Below, piece after piece: positions 8,823-17,030 of a stretch of 64,000 bases of DNA; the stretch's first letter is position 1, and each line of letters begins with the position of its first letter. Source of the stretch: Crossiella sp. S99.2. Its GTDB lineage: Bacteria > Actinomycetota > Actinomycetes > Mycobacteriales > Pseudonocardiaceae. The stretch spans positions 186,001 through 250,000 of the forward strand of contig NZ_JALMDK010000012.1 in the NCBI RefSeq assembly GCF_023094165.1, read 5' to 3'. The translations under genes and the position numbers were made by a program. The notes below the pieces were generated by a model. The model was not told the DNA's origin. It was given only the letters and a program-made list of their open reading frames with translations, and searched no databases.

Positions 8823-10403
8823 ATGCCACGACCACGCCTGCTCGCCATCCTGTGCGCCACCGCGCTGCTCGGTGGGCTCGTCACCGGCAGTGCCGCCGCG
8901 GGCGACGATCCGAGCATCCAGTCGCTGACCACCGACCTGGACCAGATCCTGGCCGACCCCCGGCTGGCCGGGGCGGGCGCCGGAGTCGTGGTGCGTTCGG
9001 TGCCGATGCTCGACCCTGCAAGCAGGTCTTCGGTGGAGGACGGCCAAGTGCTCTACCGGCGCGGCGGCGCGGACCGGCTGCAACCGGCCTCCAACGCCAA
9101 ACTGCTGACCTCCGCGGCCGCCCTGGAAGTCCTCGGCCCCGACCACCGCTTCACCACCAGCGTCCTGGCCGACAGCTCGCTGCGCGGCAGCGTCCTGCAC
9201 GGCGACCTCTACCTGCGCGGCTCCGGCGACCCCACCACCCTGGCCGCCGACTACGAGGCGCTCGCCCAGCGCGTCGCCGACACCGGGATCAAGGTGGTCA
9301 CCGGCAAAGTCGTGGCCGACGACTCCGCCTTCGACCCGGTCCGCCTCGGCGTCAGCTGGGCCTGGGACGACGAGCCGTTCTACTACTCCGCCCAGGTCGG
9401 CGCGCTCACCGTGGCCCCGGACACCGACTACGACGCGGGCACCGTGATCGTCCGGGTCCGCCCGGCCGCGGCTGGCCAGAAACCGGCCATCGAACTGTCC
9501 CCGCCGACCTCGATCGTCACCATCGACAACCGGGCCACCACCGGCGCACCCGGCTCGGCGAGCAGCATCGTGGTGGAACGCCAGCACGGCACCAACACCG
9601 TCGTGATCACCGGATCCGCACCGGCCAACGGGAACCCGAGCGCGCATTTCTCCACTGTGGACGATCCGGCCCGCTACGCCGCCGACGTCTTCCGCGCCGC
9701 GCTGACCCGCCGCGGCGTCCAGGTCCTGGACCCGAAGCTGGGCACCGGCGTCACCCCGGCGCACTTCACCGAACTCGCCGCGCACCGCTCCATGCCCCTG
9801 TCCCAGCTGCTGGTGCCGTTCATGAAGCTCAGCAACAACGGCCACGCCGAGATCCTGGTCAAGGCCATGGGCAAAGCCGTGCACGGCAAGGGCACCTGGG
9901 CCGACGGCATCCGCGCGATGACCCCGAAACTCGCCGCGCTGGGCCTGTCCGCCAACGCCTACCGGCTGGTCGACGGCTCCGGACTGTCCAGAATGGACAT
10001 GGTCAGCGCGGACCAGCTCACCGCCCTGCTCGCCGCCGCCCGCAGCCGCCCCTGGTACCCGGTCTGGCACCACTCGCTGCCGGTGGCCGGACATCCGGAC
10101 CGGATGGTCGGCGGCACCCTGCGCACCCGGCTGCGCGGCACCCCCGCCGAGGGCAGGATCCGGGCCAAGACCGGGTCGCTGACCGCGGTGAGCGCGCTGT
10201 CCGGGTATGTCACCGGCGCCGACGGCAAGGACCTGGCCTTCGCCGTGGTCACCAACAACGTGCTCAGCGGCACCAAGGACCTGGAGGACCGGATCGCGCT
10301 GCGGCTGGCCATGCACCCGGCCGGCCCGGCCGCCCGCTCCATCCCCCTGGAACCCCCGGCCGGGGACCCGTGGCTGGAATGCTCCTGGCGCAAAGCCTGC
10401 TGA
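8823..10403 (+). CDS. dacB: D-alanyl-D-alanine carboxypeptidase/endopeptidase, PBP4 family
   Basis: 526 residues from ATG 8823. The signal peptide is LLAILCATALLGGLVTGSAAA. The three motifs of the penicillin-interacting serine peptidase fold are present: S90-N-A-K93 (acylated Ser), S337-N-N339, and K449-T-G. Length and the large insert between the first two motifs match class C low-molecular-weight PBPs (PBP4/DacB), which trim peptidoglycan side chains and cut cross-links outside the membrane. The frame is open further upstream, but that part has no signal peptide. It is flanked by unrelated genes, so it is probably monocistronic. Confidence 0.9.
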   Translation: MPRPRLLAILCATALLGGLVTGSAAAGDDPSIQSLTTDLDQILADPRLAGAGAGVVVRSVPMLDPASRSSVEDGQVLYRRGGADRLQPASNAKLLTSAAALEVLGPDHRFTTSVLADSSLRGSVLHGDLYLRGSGDPTTLAADYEALAQRVADTGIKVVTGKVVADDSAFDPVRLGVSWAWDDEPFYYSAQVGALTVAPDTDYDAGTVIVRVRPAAAGQKPAIELSPPTSIVTIDNRATTGAPGSASSIVVERQHGTNTVVITGSAPANGNPSAHFSTVDDPARYAADVFRAALTRRGVQVLDPKLGTGVTPAHFTELAAHRSMPLSQLLVPFMKLSNNGHAEILVKAMGKAVHGKGTWADGIRAMTPKLAALGLSANAYRLVDGSGLSRMDMVSADQLTALLAAARSRPWYPVWHHSLPVAGHPDRMVGGTLRTRLRGTPAEGRIRAKTGSLTAVSALSGYVTGADGKDLAFAVVTNNVLSGTKDLEDRIALRLAMHPAGPAARSIPLEPPAGDPWLECSWRKAC

Positions 10404-10431
10404 CCGGCCCGGGTAGGTCCACACTCGGGGT

Positions 10432-11106
10432 ATGGGCATTCCGCGCGACTACGACGACAACCCGGATCGCTACCGGCGGGGGATGACCGCCTCGCCGGGC
10501 GCGCCGGACCTGTACGCGCTGCTCGCCGCCGAACTACCCGCCGGCGCCGTGGTGCTGGATCTGGGCTGCGCCGAAGGCGTGCTCAGCCACGCGGTCACCG
10601 CCCGCGGCGACGGCCCGCGCCTGGTCGTGGGCCTGGACCGGTCGGCGACCATGCTGCGCGCGCACCCCGGCCCGGCGGTGCGCGGCTGCGTCACCGCGCT
10701 GCCCTTCGGCGACGGCAGCGTCGATGTGGTGGTGGCCGCCAACAGCCTCTGCCACCTGGGTGATCCGCGTCCGGCCCTGCGCGAGGCCCGCCGGGTGCTG
10801 GTCCAGGGCGGGCTGTTCCTGGCCGCGACCATCGCGCACACCGACTCGCCCGAACTGGCCGCGGTGTGGCGGCCCGGCCGCACCGCCTTCGACGCCGAAC
10901 AGGCGCCCGAGCTGGTTCGCACGGTCTTCCCCGACGTCGAGATCCGGCCCTGGGACGAGCCCATGGTCCACCTGCCGGACACCCGCGCGGTGCGCGACTA
11001 CCTGGTGGCCCGGCTGATGCCGCCGACCGAGGCCGAGATCAGCGCGCGCTGGGTGGAGGTCCCGTTGACCGTCACCAAGCGGGGCGCGCTGATCCTGGCT
11101 CGCTAG
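10432..11106 (+). CDS. Class I SAM-dependent methyltransferase
   Basis: 224 residues. Motif I VVLDLGCAEGVL (near residues 39-50) binds S-adenosylmethionine; VVGLDRSATML is the acidic loop and FGDGSVDVVVAANSLCHL is motif IV of the Methyltransf_11 group. The substrate cannot be told from sequence. The TAG stop overlaps the end of the convergent sigma factor gene by 4 bases, so both 3' ends share DNA. Confidence 0.85.
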   Translation: MGIPRDYDDNPDRYRRGMTASPGAPDLYALLAAELPAGAVVLDLGCAEGVLSHAVTARGDGPRLVVGLDRSATMLRAHPGPAVRGCVTALPFGDGSVDVVVAANSLCHLGDPRPALREARRVLVQGGLFLAATIAHTDSPELAAVWRPGRTAFDAEQAPELVRTVFPDVEIRPWDEPMVHLPDTRAVRDYLVARLMPPTEAEISARWVEVPLTVTKRGALILAR

Positions 11107-11909
11107 CCCGACTCCTCGTCCATCAACTTCTCCCGCAGCGTGGCCAGGGTGCGGCCGAGCAGCCGGGAGACGTGCATCTGCGAGATGCCCACCCGGTCGG
11201 CGATCTGGGTCTGCGTCATGTTGCCGAAGAACCGCAGCACCACGATGGTCCGTTCCCGCTCCGGCAACTGGGCCAGCAGCGGCTGCAGCGACTCCCGGTA
11301 CTCGACCTCGGCCAGACCCTCGTCCTCCTCGCCGAGCGCGTCACCCAGGGACACCGAATCGTCGTCGGCGATGAGCAGGTCGTCCAGGGAGGCGCTGCGA
11401 TAGGCGTTGGTGGCCTCCAGACCCTCGTAGACCTCCTCGCGGGTCAGTCCGAGGTGCCCGGCGATCTCACTGGGCGTCGGCGCGCGACCGAGCCGCTGGG
11501 ACAGCTCGCTGGTGGCCGCGCTGATCGACAGGTGCAGCTCCTTGAGCCGCCGGGGCACCCGCACCGCCCAGCTGGCGTCCCGGAAGTGCCTGCGCACCTC
11601 GCCCATCACGGTGGGCACCGCGAAGGACAGGAAGTCCACCCCGCGTTCGGCGTCGAACCGGTCCACCGCGTTGATCAGGCCCAGGGTGGCGACCTGGGTC
11701 AGGTCTTCCTGGGGTTCGCCGCGCTGGCTGAACCGGCGCGCGATGTGCTTGGCCACCGGCAGGTACCCGGTGACCAGCCGGTCGCGCAGCAGCTGCCGGC
11801 CCGGATCCTCCGCTGGCAGCGCGGCCAGCTCGCTGAACAACGGCTTGAGGTGGTCGTATCGGCCGGAGTCGCCGGAACCCGGCTCGGCCGCGCTGTCGGC
11901 CTGGGTCAC
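11103..11909 (-). CDS. sigF: SigF/SigB-type alternative sigma factor
   Basis: 268 residues. All regions of a group 3 sigma-70 factor are seen: region 2 with YLPVAKHIARRF, DLTQVATLGLINAVDRF and SFAVPTVMGEVRRHFRD; region 3 with the SEIAGHLGLTREEV helix; region 4 with LPERERTIVVLRFF and the recognition helix MTQTQIADRVGISQMHVSR. The GTG start at 11909 overlaps the stop of the anti-sigma gene by 4 bases (GTGA), the standard usfX-sigF arrangement that keeps the pair stoichiometric. It probably drives a stress or stationary-phase regulon. Confidence 0.9.
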   Translation of the reverse strand: MTQADSAAEPGSGDSGRYDHLKPLFSELAALPAEDPGRQLLRDRLVTGYLPVAKHIARRFSQRGEPQEDLTQVATLGLINAVDRFDAERGVDFLSFAVPTVMGEVRRHFRDASWAVRVPRRLKELHLSISAATSELSQRLGRAPTPSEIAGHLGLTREEVYEGLEATNAYRSASLDDLLIADDDSVSLGDALGEEDEGLAEVEYRESLQPLLAQLPERERTIVVLRFFGNMTQTQIADRVGISQMHVSRLLGRTLATLREKLMDEESG

Positions 11910-12337
11910 CCGCCCACCACCGAGTTGCTCCTCTTCGCCAGCTCGATCCGGACCAGGTGGAATCCGTCCTGGGCCGGTTCGACGCCGGCCTGCACCGAGT
12001 CGGCGAGCGTGGTCAGCACCTGCCAGCCGAAGGAGTCCTTGCGCGGCAACGCATCCGAGGCCGACAGCACTCCGGCGCGCACCGTGATCTCCCCGGCGCC
12101 CGGCCGGAACTCGCAGCTCAGCACCACGCCGGGCGCGGCGAGGCGGACCAGAGTCGAGCACACCTCGTCCACCGCCAGCTTGAGGTCGGCGATCGCGTCC
12201 AGGTCGAAGTCCTCCCGCATGGCGAGGTCGGCGGCGACCGCGCGCACCGCGGAGATCTGCACCGCGGTGGCGGCGATGCGCACCTCCACCGGGGGAATGG
12301 CCGGTTCGGAAGTCGAATCGGGCTGCGACACGGTCAC
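11906..12337 (-). CDS. Anti-sigma factor, RsbW/UsfX-like HATPase
   Basis: 143 residues, soluble. It has the GHKL ATPase layout: N-box-like segment DLKLAVDEVCSTLVR near residues 50-65 and the later SFGWQVLTTLADSV segment replacing the classic G-box region. It should bind and hold SigF, and be released by an unphosphorylated STAS antagonist. The N-box Asn of active RsbW kinases is Ser/Thr here, so kinase activity is doubtful, as in other actinomycete UsfX-like proteins. It is co-transcribed with, and translationally coupled to, the sigma gene. Confidence 0.85.
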   Translation of the reverse strand: MTVSQPDSTSEPAIPPVEVRIAATAVQISAVRAVAADLAMREDFDLDAIADLKLAVDEVCSTLVRLAAPGVVLSCEFRPGAGEITVRAGVLSASDALPRKDSFGWQVLTTLADSVQAGVEPAQDGFHLVRIELAKRSNSVVGG

Positions 12338-12425
12338 CTCGACATCTCGGAAAAGCGGTGGTGGGACGCGATCACGCTACGACACCTGGACATTCATCAC
12401 CTCGGCTGGCTCGACAAGCATGGAC

Positions 12426-12451
12426 ATACCCCGGCCTGGAACCGGCCAACC
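12426..12451 (-). promoter_or_regulatory. SigF-type promoter candidate for the anti-sigma/sigma operon
   Basis: On the minus strand GGTTG (12451-12447) and GGGTAT (12431-12426) are separated by exactly 15 bp. The SigF/SigB consensus is GGTTT-N15-GGGTA. The site lies about 90 bases upstream of the anti-sigma start codon, which fits autoregulation. One mismatch is in the -35 element. Confidence 0.5.
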
Positions 12452-12525
12452 CTGGGCGATTCGCCGCGATGCCACCCGGTTTAGCGACCGGGCGGTTCGA
12501 GAACCCCGGGGGTGGAGGTGCTCCG

Positions 12526-13575
12526 ATGAGGATCGCGATGGTGTCCGACCCGACCGTCTCCGACCAGGACCCCCAGGTGACCCGGCTCGCCGCCGGACTG
12601 ACCGGGGCCGGTCACCGGGTCACCGTGTACACCAGGTCGGACCGGGAAACGCTGCCGATGGGGGAGTTCACCGAGTTCCTTGCCCGCCGCTTCCGGCAGC
12701 GGCCGCCGGACCTGGTGCACGCGCACTGCTGGACCGCCGGACTGGCCGCGCTGACCGCCGCCGGCGGCACCGGCGCGCCGCTGGTGCAGACCTACCACGG
12801 CCTCGGCGAGGCGGGCGGCGACCGCAACACGATCGAGCGGTTACTGGGCCGCCGGGCCAGTCTGGTGCTGGCCGGGGCCGACGAGGAACGGGACCGGCTG
12901 GTGCGGATGGGCGTGCCCAGGGGCCGGATCTCGGTGGTGCCCAATGGAATCGACCTGCGACGCTTCCACCCCGAGGGCGAGGTGGCCGCGCGCGGCGCCC
13001 GGCACCGGCTGCTCGGCCTCGGCCGGTTGCGCGCGGCCGACGGCTTCGACCGGATCATCGAGGTGCTGCCCGCGGTGCCGGACACCGAACTCGTGCTGGC
13101 CACCCCGTCCGGTCGGTCCACTGTGGACGAAGACGGGCTGCGGGAGCTGGCCAGGGCCCGTGGCGTGGCCGACCGGGTGCACCTGCTCGGCCCGGTCACC
13201 GCCCGCGCGCTGCCCGCCCTGCTGCGCTCGGCGGACGCGCTGATGTGCTTGCCCCGCAACGGTTCCTGTGGTTCCCAGGCACTGGCCGCGATGGCCTGTG
13301 GCACCGCGGTGATCACCACCGAGGGCGGTGCGGCGGCCGACACCGTGGTGCACGGCGTGACCGGGTTGCACGTGCGGCCGGAGGATCCGCGCGGGCTGGC
13401 CAAGGCGTTGCGCGCCTTCCTGGCCGATCCGGCCATGGTCGAGGCGTGCGGCGCGGCCGGCCGGGACCGGGTCAGCGCCCGCTATTCCTGGGACCGGGTG
13501 GTCGCCGACACCGACCGGAGCTACGAGCGGATCGTGGCCGCCACGGCCATCCCGCAGCAGCGGCGCGGCCGGTGA
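12526..13575 (+). CDS. GT4-like family glycosyltransferase
   Basis: 349 residues from ATG 12526 behind GGAGGT. It has the GT-B fold pattern: N-terminal Rossmann start MRIAMVSDPTVSDQDPQ, acceptor half with LVHAHCWTAGLAAL, linker SVVPNGIDLRRFHP, and a nucleotide-sugar half with VHLLGPVT and the donor-binding region GSCGSQALAAMACGTAVI. The second Glu of the usual EGFGxxxxEA signature is Gln here (SQALAAMA), an unusual change in the phosphate-contact loop. Function could be glycosylation of a lipid, trehalose-like sugar or secondary metabolite; the acceptor is unknown. It is transcribed away from the sigma operon. Confidence 0.8.
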   Translation: MRIAMVSDPTVSDQDPQVTRLAAGLTGAGHRVTVYTRSDRETLPMGEFTEFLARRFRQRPPDLVHAHCWTAGLAALTAAGGTGAPLVQTYHGLGEAGGDRNTIERLLGRRASLVLAGADEERDRLVRMGVPRGRISVVPNGIDLRRFHPEGEVAARGARHRLLGLGRLRAADGFDRIIEVLPAVPDTELVLATPSGRSTVDEDGLRELARARGVADRVHLLGPVTARALPALLRSADALMCLPRNGSCGSQALAAMACGTAVITTEGGAAADTVVHGVTGLHVRPEDPRGLAKALRAFLADPAMVEACGAAGRDRVSARYSWDRVVADTDRSYERIVAATAIPQQRRGR

Positions 13576-13581
13576 GGGCGG

Positions 13582-13965
13582 TCAGGCCAGGGCGCCGTCG
13601 AGGGTCTGGTGGATGTCGAAGACCTCGCCGAGCCCGGTGGCGTGCAATGGCCGGGTCACCGCGTGCGTGGCGCAGACCAGGCGCAGTTCGGCGTCCTGGC
13701 TGTGCACCACCTGGCGGGCCTCCACCAGCGCGGCCAGGCCGCTGGAGCCGAGGAAGCTGACCCCGGACAGGTCCAGCACCAGGCGGCGGCAGTTCGCGTC
13801 CACCTCGGCGCCGAGCAGTTCCTGGAAGGCCGGGGTGGAGGACATGTCCAGCTCGCCGACCACGGTGATCACCACGATGCCGCCAGGGCGGCGCGCGGCG
13901 GTGGCATCGGCCACCTCGGACCCGGGCAGGTCCACCGGAAGTACGTCCTGGATGTGCTCGGTCAC
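13582..13965 (-). CDS. Anti-anti-sigma factor (STAS domain, RsbV-like)
   Basis: 127 residues from GTG 13965, preceded by AGGAGGAG. A single STAS domain with VVGELDMSSTPAFQELL and the phosphorylation loop DLSGVSFLGSSGLAALVEAR; one of the loop Ser residues is the expected phosphoacceptor. Unphosphorylated, it should capture the anti-sigma factor and free SigF. The frame continues further 5', but the ribosome-binding site supports this start. Only 6 bases separate its end from the convergent glycosyltransferase. Confidence 0.85.
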   Translation of the reverse strand: MTEHIQDVLPVDLPGSEVADATAARRPGGIVVITVVGELDMSSTPAFQELLGAEVDANCRRLVLDLSGVSFLGSSGLAALVEARQVVHSQDAELRLVCATHAVTRPLHATGLGEVFDIHQTLDGALA

Positions 13966-14236
13966 GGCGCCTCCTCCTGCCCCACTCGCGTGAATCGCTG
14001 CGTCGAGCCGCATCGGCAAGGCGGGTAGTGCGGTATCCGGCGACTGGGCTGAGCCCACGCGCCGACACGGCCATTTGGCCGTAGCCCCACCCACCGTAGA
14101 GACGCCGTGCACGAGTGACAACCGCCCCTCGTAGGTGACCGTGCGTATCCGGACCGCGGTCCCACCGCTGACCTGCGGAGGGTGCCGATCCCGCGAATTT
14201 CGCCGAACTCGTCACCCTCCGCCGTCAGTGTCGGTG

Positions 14237-16552
14237 CTAAGTGGTCGCGCCGGAGGTGATCGGAGTGAGCCGCCCGGACTGCTGATCAACCAGGTACATC
14301 CGCGGGCCCGCGATGTCGAAGAACATGCCGACCAGGGTCAGCCGCCCGTCCTGCACGGCCTCCCGCACCAGCGGGAAGGTGAGCAGGTTGTCCAGCTGTT
14401 GCACCACGTTGGCCACGCTGAGCCGGTCGTGCACGGCGAGTTCGGCGTCCTCGTCCACGGCGTGGAAGCGGATCAGGCTGGGCTGGATGTGCCGCAGCCA
14501 CTCGGCCAGCCGGGAGCCGGAGCGGACTCCGCCGGACAGGCCGGCTTTCATCGCGCCGCAGTCGGAATGCCCGCACACCACGATGCTGGCCACGTTGAGC
14601 ACGTCCACCGCGTACTCCACGGCCGCGCCCACCGAGGCGTCCTCGGGTCCCTCGTCGTGCCGGGGCACCAGGTTGCCGATGTTGCGCAGGGTGAACAGGT
14701 CACCCGGTCCGCTGGTGGTGATCAGGTTGGGCACCACCCGGGAGTCCGCGCAGGTGACGAAGAGCTGCCGGGGGCTCTGTCCGTTGGCGGCCAGTTCGGC
14801 GAAGAAGGGCCGGGCCAGTGGCGCGCAGCTGCGCTCGAACTCGTGCATGCCCAGCAGCAGCGAGTCGTCCAGGGCCATGGATTCGTTGCGCGGCAACGGG
14901 ATCGCCGAGACCGCGGGGTCCTCGCCGTCCCGGTGCTGCCACACCGACCAGGGCGCGAACCAGCGCAGCAGCGGGCCGGGCAGTGAGCGGCGCTGTTCCG
15001 GACGGCTGTCCTGGGCGCGGTGGTACCAGGTGTCCCGGTCCTCGTTCACCGTGACCGTGCCGCCCAGGCGTTCGTGCGTGCGGCACCAGCCGTGGATGGC
15101 TTCGTAGGCGGCGTGGTCCAGGTAGTCCACGTGCAGGGTGAGCAGCACCTCGGCCCGTTCCGGCACCCGGCGTAGTTCGCTGGTCAGCCGGGCCACGCCG
15201 AGGAAGACCAGCGAGCCGCGCACGGTGACCGACCACCGGTTGTCGTCCTCGGCCGGTTCGCTCACCCGGATCGTGGCGTGCGTCAGCCGGTAGAGGGCGA
15301 GGGCGAGCGCGAGCAGGATGCCCAGCGTGACGCCCTGCACCAGGTCCAGGAAGACCACGCCGCCGAAGGTGATCGCGTACACCGGGAACTCGCGGTGCCG
15401 CCACAGTTCGCGCATGTGCGTGAGCCGGACCAGCTGCACGCCGGAGACCACCAGCACCGCGGCCAGCGCAGCGAGCGGGATCTGCTCCAGCAGGCCGGCC
15501 AGCACGAGCACGAAGGCGGCCACCCACAGTCCGTGCAGGATGGTCGAGGCCCGGCTGCGCGCGCCGGCGGCGACGTTGGCAGAGGAGCGCACGATGCCGC
15601 CGGCGATGGGCAGCCCGCCGAGCGCGCCGGAGGCCATGTTGGCCACGCCCTGGGCGACCAGCTCGCGGTCCAGGTCGGCGCGCGGGCCGGTGTGCAACCG
15701 GTCCACCGCGACCGCCGACAGCAGTGATTCGACACTGGCCACCGCGGCGACCAGCAGCACCGACAGCACGATCCCGCTCGGCGTGCCAGCGGGCAGCGCG
15801 GGCAGGGTGAAGGCGGCCAGGGGCGCGTCCGGCAGGTTCACCCTGGGCAGGTTCAGCTCGAAGATCGAGGCCACCGCGGTCGCCGCGGCCACCGCGACCA
15901 GTGCGGCGGGCACCAGGCGCACCTTGGGCAGGCGGGGCCACAGCAGCAGCACGGCGATGGCGACCAGGCCGACGGCGAAGGCGGCGTCGTGGTGCGCGCC
16001 GATCTGGGCTGGCAGATCGCGCAGGTTGGCCAGCACCGAGGTCTGCGGCTGACCGCCGAGCACCACGTGCAGCTGGCTGATCGCGATGACCACGCCGATC
16101 CCGGCGAGCAACCCGTGCACGACGGCCGGGGAGAGGGACAGGGCGGCCCGGCCGACCTTGGACAGGCCCAGCAGCAGTTGCAACAACCCCGCGGCGATGG
16201 TGATCCCGGCGGTGGCGGCGAATCCGTACTGGTGGACGAGCCCGGCGACGATGACGGTCAGACCGGTGGCGGCCCCGCTGATCTGGAGCGGGGACCCGCT
16301 GAGCGAGCCGGCGACCACTCCGCCGACGACGGCGGCGATCAGGCCTGCCATCAGCGGGGCGCCGGAGGCGGCGGCGATGCCGAGGGAGAGCGGAACGGCG
16401 GTGAGCAGGACGACGAGTGAGGCGGGCAGATCGTGGCGGAGCAGGCTGACCAGGCGGTTCTTCCCGGATAGGCCGGGCGGTGAGTGGACCGGCGGCCGGC
16501 TCGAGGTGGTGTGCTCGCTGCTGCGGTGCCGGGGACGGGGTGCGCTGATCAT
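14237..16552 (-). CDS. SulP-family anion transporter fused to beta-carbonic anhydrase
   Basis: 771 residues from ATG 16552 (GGAGGT ribosome-binding site). Residues about 25-430 hold roughly a dozen membrane helices of the SulP family, including PLSLGIAAASGAPLMAGL at the start. A degenerate STAS-like region (about 440-560) follows, then a beta-carbonic anhydrase with Zn ligands C601-A-D603-S-R605 and H662-S-D-C665. Coupling bicarbonate/CO2 interconversion to transport suggests bicarbonate (or bicarbonate-coupled sulfate) uptake. SulP-CA fusions are known in bacteria, but substrates are mostly untested. The upstream region carries a possible Cys-Cys leader peptide that would favour a sulfur link. 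Confidence 0.9.
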   Translation of the reverse strand: MISAPRPRHRSSEHTTSSRPPVHSPPGLSGKNRLVSLLRHDLPASLVVLLTAVPLSLGIAAASGAPLMAGLIAAVVGGVVAGSLSGSPLQISGAATGLTVIVAGLVHQYGFAATAGITIAAGLLQLLLGLSKVGRAALSLSPAVVHGLLAGIGVVIAISQLHVVLGGQPQTSVLANLRDLPAQIGAHHDAAFAVGLVAIAVLLLWPRLPKVRLVPAALVAVAAATAVASIFELNLPRVNLPDAPLAAFTLPALPAGTPSGIVLSVLLVAAVASVESLLSAVAVDRLHTGPRADLDRELVAQGVANMASGALGGLPIAGGIVRSSANVAAGARSRASTILHGLWVAAFVLVLAGLLEQIPLAALAAVLVVSGVQLVRLTHMRELWRHREFPVYAITFGGVVFLDLVQGVTLGILLALALALYRLTHATIRVSEPAEDDNRWSVTVRGSLVFLGVARLTSELRRVPERAEVLLTLHVDYLDHAAYEAIHGWCRTHERLGGTVTVNEDRDTWYHRAQDSRPEQRRSLPGPLLRWFAPWSVWQHRDGEDPAVSAIPLPRNESMALDDSLLLGMHEFERSCAPLARPFFAELAANGQSPRQLFVTCADSRVVPNLITTSGPGDLFTLRNIGNLVPRHDEGPEDASVGAAVEYAVDVLNVASIVVCGHSDCGAMKAGLSGGVRSGSRLAEWLRHIQPSLIRFHAVDEDAELAVHDRLSVANVVQQLDNLLTFPLVREAVQDGRLTLVGMFFDIAGPRMYLVDQQSGRLTPITSGATT

Positions 16553-16622
16553 GGCGCGGTGAACCTCCGATGGATGTGCGGTATCGCGTGGCGCCGCGGA
16601 GCGCGGACCACGCGCGTCAGCC

Positions 16623-16689
16623 CCGGGCACACAGACCCGGTGCGGTGGGGGGAGACGGAATTACGGCCGGCGCGTCAACACCGACGCGC
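16623..16689 (-). promoter_or_regulatory. Hairpins in the 5' leader of the SulP-CA gene
   Basis: Two stem-loops lie between the putative leader peptide and the transporter: GCGCGTC/GACGCGC (16670-16689, loop 6) and CCGGG/CCCGG (16623-16640, loop 8). Together with the leader ORF they could form an attenuator; alternative pairings were not computed. Confidence 0.35.
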
Positions 16690-16698
16690 GAGCGGACA

Positions 16699-16764
16699 TC
16701 AGCAGCAGGTTCGCCAAGCCCAAGCGGGCGCGGGTAACGGCTCGGCGCACCGAGTCCTTGCCAT
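16699..16764 (-). CDS. Putative 21-residue leader peptide ending Cys-Cys
   Basis: A short ORF with ATG at 16764 and GGAGGT six bases upstream, encoding MARTRCAEPLPAPAWAWRTC followed by one more Cys and TGA. It ends 146 bases before the SulP-CA start codon. Cys-rich leader peptides ending at tandem Cys codons act as cysteine-responsive attenuators in mycobacteria, and they precede sulfur genes in several actinomycetes. The good ribosome-binding site and the Cys-Cys-stop end support a real uORF; expression is unproven. Confidence 0.4.
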   Translation of the reverse strand: MARTRCAEPLPAPAWAWRTCC

Positions 16765-17030
16765 GCGCGACCTCCGACTGATGATCAACACGGGGAAGTT
16801 ATCGAGTTTTCCGCCGCTGTGTCCATCGTCACATGCCTGGTGATCTTCTTGTAGACCCGTCAACCAGTCGGGAGCGGAAGTTCACACCCCTCGGGGACAA
16901 CCCCTGACCCGCTGGTCACCACCCTTAGACGAAAGTCAGGGGCCGGATAACCGGAAGTCCGGGACGCCGGTGTGTCCGGTTCTGAAAGACTTGCCCCGCA
17001 TCCACACCACACGAGGGGGACAAGAACGCC
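16765..17030. other. Intergenic region between divergent SulP-CA and DedA genes
   Basis: With the leader ORF and hairpins this completes a 478-base gap. No further ORF is convincing. It must hold both outward promoters. The (+) side just before DedA contains GAGGGGGAC, a ribosome-binding site for the ATG at 17031; I could not assign clear -10/-35 boxes. Confidence 0.4.

Noticed and set aside
10866..13760. A 964-codon plus-strand frame spanning the sigma factor region
   Set aside because: It crosses five well-supported genes on both strands, has no domain and no ribosome-binding site.
13966..14236. Search for a SigF-type promoter ahead of the STAS gene at 13582
   Set aside because: No GGTTT-N15-GGGTA match was found on the minus strand in this stretch.
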